Virus record (IMG/VR): IMGVR_UViG_3300023202_000142
Coordinates: 62,001-126,000 of that record
Reading direction: 5' to 3' (one strand)
DNA from: a virus
DNA: 64,000 nucleotides
Shown: piece by piece, positions 1-7,097 of the stretch
Position numbering within the stretch: the first letter of the stretch is position 1
How the letters are laid out: each line of letters starts with the position of its first letter
The notes under the pieces: generated by a model
What the model was told of the DNA's origin: nothing
What the model saw: the letters and a program-made list of their open reading frames with translations, nothing else
Databases searched by the model: none
Position numbers and translations under genes: made by a program

Positions 1-69
1 ATGCTCACGCCCCTACCTGTTGAGTCTGGAGGTGCCGCGTTTCTGCGGCGCGACAAACCCGAGGAGTGA
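1..69 (+). CDS. C-terminal end of a gene entering from the left (or 22-aa peptide)
   Basis: An open frame runs from the first base to a TGA at 67-69. It happens to begin with ATG at base 1, but no upstream sequence is available, so it is more likely the tail of a longer gene. The visible product ends RRDKPEE. Nothing about function can be said. It stops six bases before the first tRNA, so it and the tRNAs may be in one transcript. Confidence 0.35.
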   Translation: MLTPLPVESGGAAFLRRDKPEE

Positions 70-74
70 GGTTC

Positions 75-148
75 GGGCCGGTAGCTCAGTTTGGCAGAGC
101 GGCGGATTCTTAATCCGCAGGTCGAGGGTTCGATCCCCTCCCGGCTCA
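75..148 (+). tRNA. tRNA-Lys (anticodon CTT)
   Basis: A full cloverleaf can be folded. The 7-bp acceptor helix GGGCCGG/CCGGCTC has one G-T pair. The anticodon stem GCGGA/TCCGC closes the loop TTCTTAA, giving anticodon CTT. The T arm is GAGGG-TTCGATC-CCCTC and the discriminator is A148. CCA is not encoded. It reads AAG codons. It is followed four bases later by a second lysine tRNA. Confidence 0.92.
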
Positions 149-152
149 CTTC

Positions 153-228
153 GCGCCCGTAGCTCAACTAGGTTCAGAGCATTCGACTTTTAATCGAAGG
201 GTTCTCGGTTCGATTCCGAGCGGGCGTG
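153..228 (+). tRNA. tRNA-Lys (anticodon TTT)
   Basis: Cloverleaf with acceptor GCGCCCG/CGGGCGT, anticodon stem TTCGA/TCGAA closing loop CTTTTAA (anticodon TTT) and T arm CTCGG-TTCGATT-CCGAG. The discriminator is G228 and CCA is not encoded. It reads AAA/AAG. Together with the preceding tRNA it covers both lysine codons, which fits a genome encoding many lysine-rich head and DNA-binding proteins (inference). Confidence 0.92.
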
Positions 229-244
229 CTGTACGATCCCTTCC

Positions 245-565
245 ATGTTTCGACTGTTATTCAGGGCCCTCAAGGGCATCGGTGAGATCATCCACCGTGC
301 ACCTGGCTGGAAGTGTTCAGATTGCGGAAAGGCCATGGCGCCCGGCCATCGGTGCATCAACGTTCACGTTCTTCCGGCGAAGCCACAATCGCGTCGCTAC
401 CCGGTGGCTAAAACACCATTCAGGATGGTGTTCCATCCTACAGGGGCGGTCCGGCGAACCGTGTTTATCGGGACGACTCTTTCGGCAGAGCGTTCAGGGG
501 GAGCCAAGGGGTGTCGACCCACTGAGCCCGATCGCCTGGGCGGCCAGCTCCTCAAGACGCTGTAG
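245..565 (+). CDS. Doubtful small ORF with a CxxC...C motif
   Basis: A 106-codon frame whose first 40 residues look protein-like: MFRLLFRALKGIGEII followed by CSDCGKAMAPGHRC, a possible zinc knuckle. The C-terminal half is arginine-rich and looks like out-of-frame reading, and no convincing ribosome site precedes the ATG. Otherwise the stretch 229-662 shows only a short hairpin, GTCTGA-GG-TCAGAC, at 577-590. It may be a decayed gene whose start survives. No function is proposed. Confidence 0.25.
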   Translation: MFRLLFRALKGIGEIIHRAPGWKCSDCGKAMAPGHRCINVHVLPAKPQSRRYPVAKTPFRMVFHPTGAVRRTVFIGTTLSAERSGGAKGCRPTEPDRLGGQLLKTL

Positions 566-662
566 CGTTGCTTCGGGTCTGAGGTCAGACTATTCTCGGT
601 CCGAGGAAGGATTCAAGGCCACAAGATGAGCGGTGGTCGTCGATCAGCCGCGGGAGCCTAGC

Positions 663-944
663 ATGGATGTTCAGGACCACATCGACCATTTCTTTGGAGA
701 AGCTCGTACACGCGGGCGCGCAAGCGTGGGGGATGCCAGAGGACAGGCATCCGAGGTGACTCGAAGGATCGGGGAAGCATTCCTTGAAGCCACCACCCTG
801 AAGGGCGACTTCGACGCCATGGACGAGATCCCTACATCAGCCCGGAAGATATACGACCGGACCCTGAAGGTCATGGATCTGCTCGGAAAGGCCAAGAAGG
901 AAGCCTATCAGACCGAAATGGAGCTTCGGAGGGGCAAGTTTTGA
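663..944 (+). CDS. Small protein with candidate capsid-targeting N-terminus
   Basis: A 93-residue, mostly helical, lysine/arginine-rich protein. I chose ATG 663 over GTG 633 because it follows a GGGAG sequence and gives the N-terminus MDVQDHIDHFFGEA, which parallels the next gene (MSIQDHINAFIGES). The F-F-G-E at residues 10-13 resembles the short hydrophobic-x-Glu sites cut by T4 gp21 prohead protease in internal head proteins. A gp21-like protease is encoded at 50236. I infer a packaged internal protein. The rest of the sequence matches nothing I recognise. Its stop overlaps the start of the next gene. Confidence 0.7.
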   Translation: MDVQDHIDHFFGEARTRGRASVGDARGQASEVTRRIGEAFLEATTLKGDFDAMDEIPTSARKIYDRTLKVMDLLGKAKKEAYQTEMELRRGKF

Positions 945-1186
945 GCATCCAAGACCACATCAACGCATTCATCGGGGAATCGCCTCAACGCCCTCTCAGT
1001 GAAGCTGAGAGCGAATCTGCGATTCGCGCGCTGATCAATGACAAACTGAAACGAGCTGAGATGCTTCGAGGGATTGCCTCCGGCGACACCTTCGACGACA
1101 CCACTCGCGAGAAGCTGATGAAGTTCATCGACTCGGAGCACAAGGCCCACAAGCAGCTCCAGAAGCTTCTGGGCGGCGAATACTAG
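941..1186 (+). CDS. Small protein with candidate capsid-targeting N-terminus
   Basis: An 81-residue helical protein starting at TTG 941, which overlaps the previous stop (TTGA), with GGAGG nearby as ribosome site. The first 14 residues, MSIQDHINAFIGES, match the preceding gene in pattern and end in a FIGE sequence. T4 internal proteins carry FIAE at their processing site. The remainder is charged and ends KQLQKLLGGEY. The shared N-terminus of two otherwise different neighbours suggests a common targeting signal rather than gene duplication (inference). It ends convergently against the leftward membrane gene that follows. Confidence 0.72.
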   Translation: MSIQDHINAFIGESPQRPLSEAESESAIRALINDKLKRAEMLRGIASGDTFDDTTREKLMKFIDSEHKAHKQLQKLLGGEY

Positions 1187-1629
1187 TACGCTGCAGCCTT
1201 CTGTTCGAGCTGCTCGAAGATCTTCTGCTGGACCTCGGCCGACTCGCTGCTCTTCTTTTTCTTCGGCTCAGCCTTCGCTAGTGGCCGATCTGGCTCACCC
1301 TCACTCTCTGCCCCTCCTCCGGTCTCTTCGAGATCCACGGCAATCGCCGGGACAGACTCCCCCATTCCGAGCATCGATGCATGAATTGCAACGGTGACTC
1401 GCAACTCCCGGTTCTCATCTTCAAGGTCTTCGACATCCGTCTTGAGTCCGTTGATCTCCCCCAGCAACGACTCAACAATCAGCTTGTCGGACGCCATCGT
1501 GACCTCTTGAGCCTTCTCCTGGTCTCCCCTGGTGTCGAAGTACTGCACTGTTGCCGTAATGGCCGTTGCCACCGCGAGGATGACCGCAGCCCACGAAGGT
1601 GCATCTCGTTTCGCCTTCTCTTTGTCCAT
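1183..1629 (-). CDS. Single-span membrane protein with coiled coil
   Basis: A 148-residue protein with a charged N-terminus, one membrane segment at about residues 12-30 (SWAAVILAVATAITATVQYF) and a heptad-like region around 45-75 (EINGLKTDVEDLEDENREL). A Glu/Lys-rich tail contains KKKKSSESAE. This topology occurs in inner-membrane spanin subunits and in unrelated phage membrane proteins, so I do not assign a role. It is transcribed opposite to its neighbours and its stop codon overlaps that of the preceding rightward gene. Confidence 0.7.
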   Translation of the reverse strand: MDKEKAKRDAPSWAAVILAVATAITATVQYFDTRGDQEKAQEVTMASDKLIVESLLGEINGLKTDVEDLEDENRELRVTVAIHASMLGMGESVPAIAVDLEETGGGAESEGEPDRPLAKAEPKKKKSSESAEVQQKIFEQLEQKAAAY

Positions 1630-1703
1630 GATCCGTCCGTTGTTTCAGTCCCGGGTACACAGTATCTTCGGTGAAGTCTGGCTGACACGAAACTGGAGAA
1701 GCA

Positions 1704-2138
1704 ATGGCGAACCTGACCACAACCCTGATGGAGAACTTCCTCACGGAACGTGCTGACGAACCCAGTTGGATCGATGCGCTGTGGGATTTCGAGCGAAAGC
1801 TCGCCGAATACCTCCGCGGCTCGACAGACAGCAAGTACGCCAAGAAGATGAGGCGCAAGCCCAAGATCGGGCGCGCCGGAAGAGGAAAGGGTGCTTCCCT
1901 GGAGTACACTTTCGACGATGGCAAGATCACGTTCACGGCCAGTGTCGTTTCGGACAAGGACAAGATCCGCCTGGCATACTCGGGCAACCATCCCGGCCTG
2001 AAGCGTCGTACCGTGAAGAGTGCCTACAAGGGCCCATTTGAGGTCGACATCACCGAGCCCTGGAAACTGAAAGGGAAGATGAACGGTCTACTGGGCGCCG
2101 CACTCGTCGACGATGAAGGAAAATCTCAACTACGATGA
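1704..2138 (+). CDS. Unknown basic protein with candidate FLTE processing site
   Basis: A 144-residue protein with start ATG 1704 preceded by CTGGAG. The N-terminus MANLTTTLMENFLTERADEP contains F-L-T-E at 12-15, fitting the hydrophobic-x-Glu pattern of gp21-type cleavage sites. The middle is basic (KKMRRKPKIGRAGRGKG), followed by a beta-rich section. It could be a DNA-associated internal head protein. This is inference from the N-terminus, the charge and its position among similar genes. It overlaps the next gene by four bases (ATGA), suggesting coupled translation. Confidence 0.75.
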   Translation: MANLTTTLMENFLTERADEPSWIDALWDFERKLAEYLRGSTDSKYAKKMRRKPKIGRAGRGKGASLEYTFDDGKITFTASVVSDKDKIRLAYSGNHPGLKRRTVKSAYKGPFEVDITEPWKLKGKMNGLLGAALVDDEGKSQLR

Positions 2139-2707
2139 CCATCGTTGAGCACGTCTCAGCCCTCCTCATGGAAGCGGCCAAGGGGGTCGACGATCTGGCT
2201 GAGCTTGACCTCACCATCCAGGTCGAGCGCACCGGTGGCGAGGTCTGGGTACGCATCCTCAAGGATGGTGAGGTTCAGACGACCCGTGACCCGGTCTACG
2301 GCTTCCTGGCAATGAAAGATGCGCCGTTCAGTGGCTACGAAGGTAGCTCTGGCGAGTGTCTGGGCGCTTATGTCGTAACGCTCACTTCAGCCACAAAGGG
2401 CTGGGGGCCCCTGATCTACGATGTCGCAATGGAGTATGCGGCTTCGAAGCGAAAGGCCCTGGCACCTGATCGATGGAGCGTCAGTTCGGACGCCAAACGG
2501 GTCTGGAAATACTTCTCCAGTCGACGCTCTGACGTCAAAACCATACAGCTCGACGACCTCAAGAACACGCTGACCCCGACCCCCAAGGACAACTGCCGGC
2601 AAGACTCGGCGCGACGGTTCCCGCGGGATGTTGTCTCCCAGGCATTCTATCGATCTTCGACCCCGAAACTGAAGAAGCTCCGATCGATGGGACTGCTGGA
2701 CACCTGA
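2135..2707 (+). CDS. Unknown protein with candidate LLME processing site
   Basis: A 190-residue protein beginning MTIVEHVSALLMEAAKG. The L-L-M-E at 10-13 sits at the same distance from the start as FFGE and FIGE in the two genes near 0.7-1.2 kb. After this come a beta-rich domain (about 28-110) and a basic C-terminal half. A GNAT- or ART-like fold could be imagined, but no motif is clear and none is claimed. Its coupling to the upstream gene suggests the pair is made together. Confidence 0.75.
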   Translation: MTIVEHVSALLMEAAKGVDDLAELDLTIQVERTGGEVWVRILKDGEVQTTRDPVYGFLAMKDAPFSGYEGSSGECLGAYVVTLTSATKGWGPLIYDVAMEYAASKRKALAPDRWSVSSDAKRVWKYFSSRRSDVKTIQLDDLKNTLTPTPKDNCRQDSARRFPRDVVSQAFYRSSTPKLKKLRSMGLLDT

Positions 2708-2750
2708 CCTTCCCTGGTGATATTCACGCATTTCACCACAGGAGGTCCCC

Positions 2751-2987
2751 ATGGCCAAGAAGATTAAGCGTCGCCGCCCCCGAGGGTTTGCCTGCGCGTT
2801 CTGTGAAAAGAAACGCGATCAGGTCGAGGTTCTTGTCGTCGGCAACAACGGCGTTCACATCTGTGACGAGTGCATCGTCGCGGGCATCCAGTTCTGCGTC
2901 GGACGCGGCGTCGACGTTGTAAGCAGGGCCATGGATCAACTTCAACAGGCGATGGCTGAACTGGAGCGGGCCCAGGAGCAGGAATGA
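2751..2987 (+). CDS. Stand-alone ClpX-type C4 zinc-finger protein
   Basis: A 78-residue protein that is essentially one zinc-binding domain. A basic N-terminus (KKIKRRRPRG) is followed by CAFC, a 19-residue spacer with V-G-N-N-G-V-H-I, then CDEC. This is the arrangement of the N-terminal zinc domain of ClpX (C-x2-C...YICDEC). In ClpX that domain dimerises and binds adaptors and some substrates. No AAA+ domain follows, only a helical tail (DQLQQAMAELERAQEQE). It could imitate or bind host ClpX (inference). The ribosome site AGGAGG is strong. Confidence 0.8.
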   Translation: MAKKIKRRRPRGFACAFCEKKRDQVEVLVVGNNGVHICDECIVAGIQFCVGRGVDVVSRAMDQLQQAMAELERAQEQE

Positions 2988-3061
2988 ACACCTCGGTTGT
3001 CTGAGATTTTGATCGGGTCCATGATCCTGTCCACAACGACAACACCAACGAGGTTGCACAC

Positions 3062-3541
3062 ATGCTCATCCAACAAACCATCACGAATGCCAGCTCGACG
3101 GACGCGCTGGAGCTGCCGCCGGTCCTCGGTGGTGCCGAGATCGCCGCGTCGGGTTCGGAGTCCAACGTCATCGACACCGACAACGTCACCGAGGAGTACC
3201 TGGAAGCCCTCCAGGACCTCGTCGACGCCGGCGATGCCACCGTCACCTTCGCGCAGACCGCCTTCGAGGAGAATGACGTCCTCGGCGCCTTCAACAAGGC
3301 GATGTCACAGCAGGCGCTCCAGGAACGCGCCGGCACGCAGGCTTTCGCCGCCTCGACATCGGAGTCGGTCTCCCTCTCCCAGGACATGCCGGACACTGAC
3401 TACGTCGTGCTGACCGAGATGTCGGCCGACCCGTCCGATGCACAGGGGCCATGGATCACGAACAAGGCTGTCGACGGTTTCGATATCGAGTTCGATGCCG
3501 CCGTCACCATGGATGTGACCTGGGTCGTCAAGGCGATCTAA
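3062..3541 (+). CDS. Probable virion-associated or secreted beta protein
   Basis: A 159-residue, Ala/Ser/Asp-rich, lysine-poor protein beginning MLIQQTITNASSTDALELPP. The C-terminal part (about 110-159: DYVVLTEMSADP, then PWITNKAVDGFDIEFDAAVT and DVTWVVKAI) resembles the small beta domains that close phage fibre and decoration proteins. The composition is typical of virion proteins, but no family is recognised. A strong terminator follows at 3561, so this gene ends the first rightward transcription unit. Confidence 0.7.
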   Translation: MLIQQTITNASSTDALELPPVLGGAEIAASGSESNVIDTDNVTEEYLEALQDLVDAGDATVTFAQTAFEENDVLGAFNKAMSQQALQERAGTQAFAASTSESVSLSQDMPDTDYVVLTEMSADPSDAQGPWITNKAVDGFDIEFDAAVTMDVTWVVKAI

Positions 3542-3560
3542 CCCTGACAGGGGGAACGCT

Positions 3561-3596
3561 GGGCCCGTCACGGTTGTGGCGGGCCCGTTCTTTTTG
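3561..3596 (+). terminator. Rho-independent terminator
   Basis: Stem GGGCCCGTCAC / GTGGCGGGCCC with one G-T pair and loop GGTT, followed by GTTCTTTTT. It lies directly after the gene ending at 3541 and closes the tRNA-containing rightward unit. Confidence 0.88.
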
Positions 3597-3677
3597 TAGG
3601 GTGAGTTTCACCGGCAAGCTGCGATCCGGGTCAACAGCGCAGCACTCCAAACGAAACCGAACATACAGGAGTGCACC

Positions 3678-4148
3678 ATGCGCAACCCAGTACGAGCCAA
3701 GTTCAGAATTCTCAAGAAAACCGTCGACTGGCGAGGCACCGCGATCTACGAATTCGCGCCCGTCCTCAAGGACTCGGACGACGAATCAGAGAACTCGCTG
3801 TTCTGGTCTGCATCCCCATCCGGCGAGATGCAGCTCACCTTCAAAGAGGACCCCAAGCACGACATCGGGGCTTACTACTACCTCGACTTCACCCCCGTCG
3901 AACTCAGCGGACCCCCCAAGGAAGATCCCAGGCAGATCTGGGGCGTCGACAAAGTGACGCGGCACTTCGGCGGCCAAACCGATGTCCGTATGAGCCCGCG
4001 TGGAGGACCGCTGCTGAGCTGGAGTTCGTATTTCCAGGTCCAGATCGATCACGAGAAAACCGAGGCTCACGATTCATTCGGGGACGGGTCTGAGCCGGAC
4101 AATCACTGGACGCTGGACATCACCTTCGCTGAACCCAGTGACGACTAG
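3678..4148 (+). CDS. Unknown acidic beta-rich protein
   Basis: A 156-residue protein with start ATG 3678 preceded by CAGGAG. It is rich in Asp/Glu, Trp, Tyr and Phe (GAYYYLDFTPVEL, SWSSYFQVQIDHE, HWTLDITFAEPSDD), giving a beta-sandwich-like pattern. No known family is evident. It is isolated: a terminator lies upstream, and its stop codon overlaps the stop of a leftward gene, so it is probably expressed from its own promoter in 3600-3677, which I cannot pick out. Confidence 0.7.
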   Translation: MRNPVRAKFRILKKTVDWRGTAIYEFAPVLKDSDDESENSLFWSASPSGEMQLTFKEDPKHDIGAYYYLDFTPVELSGPPKEDPRQIWGVDKVTRHFGGQTDVRMSPRGGPLLSWSSYFQVQIDHEKTEAHDSFGDGSEPDNHWTLDITFAEPSDD

Positions 4149-5458
4149 GCGGCCTCGGCGCAACCATCGTCTTGCTCCGCCTCTCGTTTCGCCTTGCGGC
4201 GCTCACGCGCCGCCTTGTTGCGGCAGGGGCGGCAGTAGGACTGGGGTTTCGTCCGGTTGTACCGCAGACCAAAGCGCTCATCGACGTTGGCGATTCCGGT
4301 CGCGGTCTCACCGCAGCAGGGGCACTCGGCCTCCATCGGGTCTTCGAGCATCTCCATCACTTCGATCCACGCGGCATCAAATCCGCGACCGGATTTCTCG
4401 GTGACTACTGCCGGGGCGGCGACGAGAAACTCTTCAACAGCCGGGTATCCTTCTCGTCGAGTCCTCAGTTTGACGACGTGGTCTTCAACCTCGCCTCGAC
4501 ATGCAAGTTCCTCGACAACCTCAGCCCGGGAGCCGTCGAAGATCTTCTCGATCTTCCTGCCGGTGTAACCGCGTCGCGTCGCGTCTTTCTTCGAGGGCTT
4601 AAAGACCCGTCGCATCCGATAGACGGCCCAGGGCCGGGCTTCGTCGGTCGACAGTTCTTTGAAGCGCCGCAGCGCCTCGATGTTGCCGGATCGCTCGACC
4701 AGTTCGCGCATCGAACGCGTTTTGAAGAGCTTCATCCGGGGATTGAATCGCAGCGCGATTTCCTCCATCTCCAGGGCCCGGGCAACCTCTTCGGGCTCTT
4801 CCTTCCATCGCGACTGAACTCCACAGTCTGGCCGAGCGAAGGGGCAGAACACGCAGGCCGACTTCCGCCACCGCACTCCGGTAACGCTCTCGATGTAGTC
4901 GACACAGGCAGCACGATCCCAGCCCCAGTCGATCAAGGGGTAGCTGGGCTCACGACCTGGCACGGTTCCGAAGGTCTGGTCCTTCTCGACACGTCGTTCC
5001 TCACCCTTAGCGAAGCCGATGACATGGGTGTAAGGCGCACCATCCAGGAAGCCCTCGATCCATTCATCGAGGACGTACCCCTTGAACTTCAGGCTGCACT
5101 TCCGGGTTCCGCCGGTGGTTGGAATTGTTGCGGCCTCAACCATTTCGTCAGACAGCTTGTAGGCGCCGTCGAGGTGAAGTTCGGTAGGCTCCGTGGAGTC
5201 GTCGAGAACAACGATGCCGTCCGACGTGAATCGGCCGCCCTTGGCGACCTGGACATAACGGATCCCGTGGGCGCGCATGCGCGGGAGTACGTGCTCGCGC
5301 ACGAGCGCGCCCGAGCTGGTGAATTCGTTTCCAGTCATCGACGTAATGACAACCAGTTCGTCGAGCGGACAGGGCCGGGTTTCGGGTTCCTCGATCCAGC
5401 GCAACAGGATGGCTGTGGAGTCGACACCCATGCCGTAGCTGAGTATCACTTGAGTCAT
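4145..5458 (-). CDS. PP-loop ATPase (PAPS reductase-like) with C-terminal zinc knuckle
   Basis: A 437-residue protein. I chose ATG 5458 because AAAAGGAGGTAGCG precedes it and the PP-loop starts at residue 5: LSYGMGVDSTA, a variant of SGGxDS. KCSLKFK (about 100) and CVFCPFARPDCG (about 190) are Cys motifs found in PAPS-reductase-like proteins. The C-terminus (about 370-420) has CPCCGE, then FGLRYN and YCRPC, a knuckle also present at the N-terminus of the gene at 7597. Such enzymes activate a substrate with ATP for sulfur or nitrogen transfer. With no sulfate-assimilation neighbours, DNA or tRNA modification is more likely than cysteine synthesis (inference). It has its own promoter at 5487-5515. 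Confidence 0.85.
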   Translation of the reverse strand: MTQVILSYGMGVDSTAILLRWIEEPETRPCPLDELVVITSMTGNEFTSSGALVREHVLPRMRAHGIRYVQVAKGGRFTSDGIVVLDDSTEPTELHLDGAYKLSDEMVEAATIPTTGGTRKCSLKFKGYVLDEWIEGFLDGAPYTHVIGFAKGEERRVEKDQTFGTVPGREPSYPLIDWGWDRAACVDYIESVTGVRWRKSACVFCPFARPDCGVQSRWKEEPEEVARALEMEEIALRFNPRMKLFKTRSMRELVERSGNIEALRRFKELSTDEARPWAVYRMRRVFKPSKKDATRRGYTGRKIEKIFDGSRAEVVEELACRGEVEDHVVKLRTRREGYPAVEEFLVAAPAVVTEKSGRGFDAAWIEVMEMLEDPMEAECPCCGETATGIANVDERFGLRYNRTKPQSYCRPCRNKAARERRKAKREAEQDDGCAEAA

Positions 5459-5486
5459 CGCTACCTCCTTTTGTGGGGTCAGTGAG

Positions 5487-5515
5487 ATTGTGTGCACAGA
5501 GTGAACTTCAGTCAA
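5487..5515 (-). promoter_or_regulatory. GTGCAC-type sigma70-like promoter
   Basis: On the minus strand: TTGACT, 17-bp spacer, CACAAT, with the conserved GTGCAC overlapping the -10 region. It lies 29 bases upstream of the gene starting at 5458. The downstream leader contains ACCCC but no clear hairpin. Confidence 0.75.
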
Positions 5516-5524
5516 GGAGCAAGC

Positions 5525-5773
5525 ATGTGGGTCCGAAGTGACGCTGAAGGGGTTTTCGAGCTGAGCGAAGTTGACGGGATCTGGATTGACCACGAGGGGT
5601 CTCTGCCGACTCTCTACATCACCAGGCGCAACAGTGGCCGCCCTGTCGCGATGATGAGCCACCGGGACCCAACGGCCCTCTCCGAGGTCAAGAAAGGACT
5701 GGAGAAGGCCCTGGGCGTCCATGAGGGCGCCCACGACATCGCGTCATTCAAGAGCTACGATTATCGCTATTGA
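5525..5773 (+). CDS. Unknown small protein
   Basis: An 82-residue protein from ATG 5525, preceded by AAGGAG. That ribosome site overlaps the -35 element of the divergent promoter, so the two genes are packed back to back. The sequence MWVRSDAEGVFELSEVDGIW suggests a short beta-sheet domain followed by a helix (ALSEVKKGLEKALGV). No family is recognised. It ends by overlapping the 3' end of the next leftward gene by 26 bases. No rightward promoter is obvious, and the palindromic GTGCAC region may fire both ways. Confidence 0.65.
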   Translation: MWVRSDAEGVFELSEVDGIWIDHEGSLPTLYITRRNSGRPVAMMSHRDPTALSEVKKGLEKALGVHEGAHDIASFKSYDYRY

Positions 5774-6239
5774 GACAGTCTTCCGGGGTTACTTCGAGAT
5801 CCCGGAACAGCATGCGGAGAACAGCTTCCGCGGTCGAAGCCCGATTAGCGGCATCACTGATGATTTCCTCGCCCAACTCGGGATTGTCTGAGAAGTGATC
5901 TCGAACCTTCGCCTTGACCTCTTCGGTCATCACGTTGCCAGCCTTCTCGACCAACTCGCCGAGACGTTCTCGGCCGACATCTGCCCAGTTCATCGCGTTC
6001 TTCGAGCCCCTGCCGCTCAATGAGCCGTCCGCGTTAACGGTCAGCCAGCGTTTCGACTTCTGCCATTCTGAGAAGCCACGGCGACCGCAGGTTCGATACT
6101 TCGAGTTGGGGTAGATTCGCACGACATCGTCACCAGCCCAGACGTTCGCATCGAGCCAGCGCGAGTTGTTGCTCGCCCGGTTGAGTGCGACGAGAACTTC
6201 GCCGTGTCGCTTTCGCTCTGCAACGGTCATGTCGGTCAT
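5748..6239 (-). CDS. Unknown protein
   Basis: A 163-residue protein from ATG 6239, after CAGGAGGTAGCG, rather than the longer upstream frame, which would run through the leader hairpin and promoter. The N-terminal half contains WLDANVWAGDDVVRIYPNS and YRTCGRRGFSEWQ. The C-terminal half is helical and acidic (ELGEEIISDAANRAS). Arg/Trp-rich strands hint at nucleic-acid contact, but nothing is recognised. It has its own promoter (6287-6314) and leader hairpin. Confidence 0.7.
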   Translation of the reverse strand: MTDMTVAERKRHGEVLVALNRASNNSRWLDANVWAGDDVVRIYPNSKYRTCGRRGFSEWQKSKRWLTVNADGSLSGRGSKNAMNWADVGRERLGELVEKAGNVMTEEVKAKVRDHFSDNPELGEEIISDAANRASTAEAVLRMLFRDLEVTPEDCLNSDNRSS

Positions 6240-6255
6240 CGCTACCTCCTGTCGC

Positions 6256-6274
6256 GGGAGCGGGGTTGGCTCCC
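6256..6274 (-). promoter_or_regulatory. ACCCC-loop leader hairpin
   Basis: In the RNA: stem GGGAGC/GCTCCC with loop CAACCCC, 17 bases upstream of the start codon at 6239. It is one of a family of leader hairpins that sit between a GTGCAC promoter and a GGAGGTAG ribosome site. Confidence 0.65.
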
Positions 6275-6286
6275 TGGTGCATCTTG

Positions 6287-6314
6287 ATGATGTGCACGCA
6301 TTGCACGATGTCAA
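6287..6314 (-). promoter_or_regulatory. GTGCAC-type sigma70-like promoter
   Basis: Minus strand: TTGACA, 16-bp spacer, CATCAT, with GTGCAATGCGTGCAC between them, a 9-bp-spaced repeat of GTGCA. It drives the gene at 5748-6239. Confidence 0.75.
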
Positions 6315-6318
6315 CGGT

Positions 6319-6708
6319 CTATCTGTTTCGTGCTCGGTTGTTGATGTCTTCCCAGTTGAGACCGTTGAGCAACTCTCTTGCGACCTCACTATCCCTCAAG
6401 GTGTCGCCGAGGGCATCTGTGAGGGCCATCATGGCGTCCTTGCGGGATTCTTCGGTGTAGAGACCACCTGCCATTGCAATTCGGTTGAAGTCGCCTGAGA
6501 GGCGAATGAGGGTGCCCTCAAGGCCATCCGCGCCGACTGCCCTGGCGGCCTTGCTGGCCATGTCCAGCATGTTCCATGCGGACATGGCATCAGCGTTGAG
6601 ATCCGGTCCATCTGGGCCAGCCATTTTGAGGCGCCGCAGTAACCCTGAGCTACCGTATCCCCAGCGATTGAGGATCTCGTCGATTTCGGCTCTGAATGAT
6701 TTCGGCAT
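6319..6708 (-). CDS. Unknown helical protein
   Basis: A 129-residue protein from ATG 6708 with AGGAGA upstream. It is almost entirely helical (LLRRLKMAG, MSAWNMLDMASKAARAVGADG, AMMALTDALGDTLRDSEVARELLNG). It follows the preceding leftward gene after eight bases, so the two form a unit transcribed from the promoter at 7098-7125. No family is recognised. Its stop codon lies a few bases from the next promoter. Confidence 0.68.
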   Translation of the reverse strand: MPKSFRAEIDEILNRWGYGSSGLLRRLKMAGPDGPDLNADAMSAWNMLDMASKAARAVGADGLEGTLIRLSGDFNRIAMAGGLYTEESRKDAMMALTDALGDTLRDSEVARELLNGLNWEDINNRARNR

Positions 6709-6716
6709 CAGGTCTC

Positions 6717-7046
6717 CTATCGGTCGTATCGAGCCAGTTCGTCAGCCAGCGCTGCCGTTGCCGTTTCGACGGCAACGTGAGCGTCATGCATTCGATCCTC
6801 GAACCCTTCAGCGAGCTTGACGCCTCGCTCGTAGAGATCGGTGTAGGCAGCGGCGTTCTTCACGGCCTCATGGAGGGCGCGACAGGCATCGAACAAGCCG
6901 GGGTTCTCTTCCAGGACCCAGCGGGCAAGAACCCAAACGTTTCGCCAGCCCCACTCCCAGTGGGGCATGGCGCTGAACGCCGCCTCCGAGACGTAGGCGA
7001 CCGCGTTGGTATCCGCAGCCACGGTCATGTTGGTCACTTCGGTCAT
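6717..7046 (-). CDS. Unknown helical protein
   Basis: A 109-residue protein from ATG 7046 behind AGAGGAGGTAGTC. It is alanine-rich and helical (FDACRALHEAVKNAAAYTDLYERGVKL, then HVAVETATAALADELARYD) with a Trp-rich segment HWEWGWRNVWVLARWVL near residue 30-45 that could be a hydrophobic binding surface. Function is unknown. It is the first gene of a two-gene leftward unit with the conserved promoter and ACCCC hairpin. Confidence 0.68.
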   Translation of the reverse strand: MTEVTNMTVAADTNAVAYVSEAAFSAMPHWEWGWRNVWVLARWVLEENPGLFDACRALHEAVKNAAAYTDLYERGVKLAEGFEDRMHDAHVAVETATAALADELARYDR

Positions 7047-7065
7047 GACTACCTCCTCTGAAAAC

Positions 7066-7087
7066 GGGGAGGCGGGGTACCCTCCCC
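7066..7087 (-). promoter_or_regulatory. ACCCC-loop leader hairpin
   Basis: RNA stem GGGGAGG/CCTCCCC with loop GTACCCCG, 20 bases upstream of the start at 7046. The 3' arm CCTCC is also complementary to the nearby AGGAGG ribosome site, so an alternative pairing that hides the site is possible. Confidence 0.68.
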
Positions 7088-7097
7088 GGGCAAGGAC

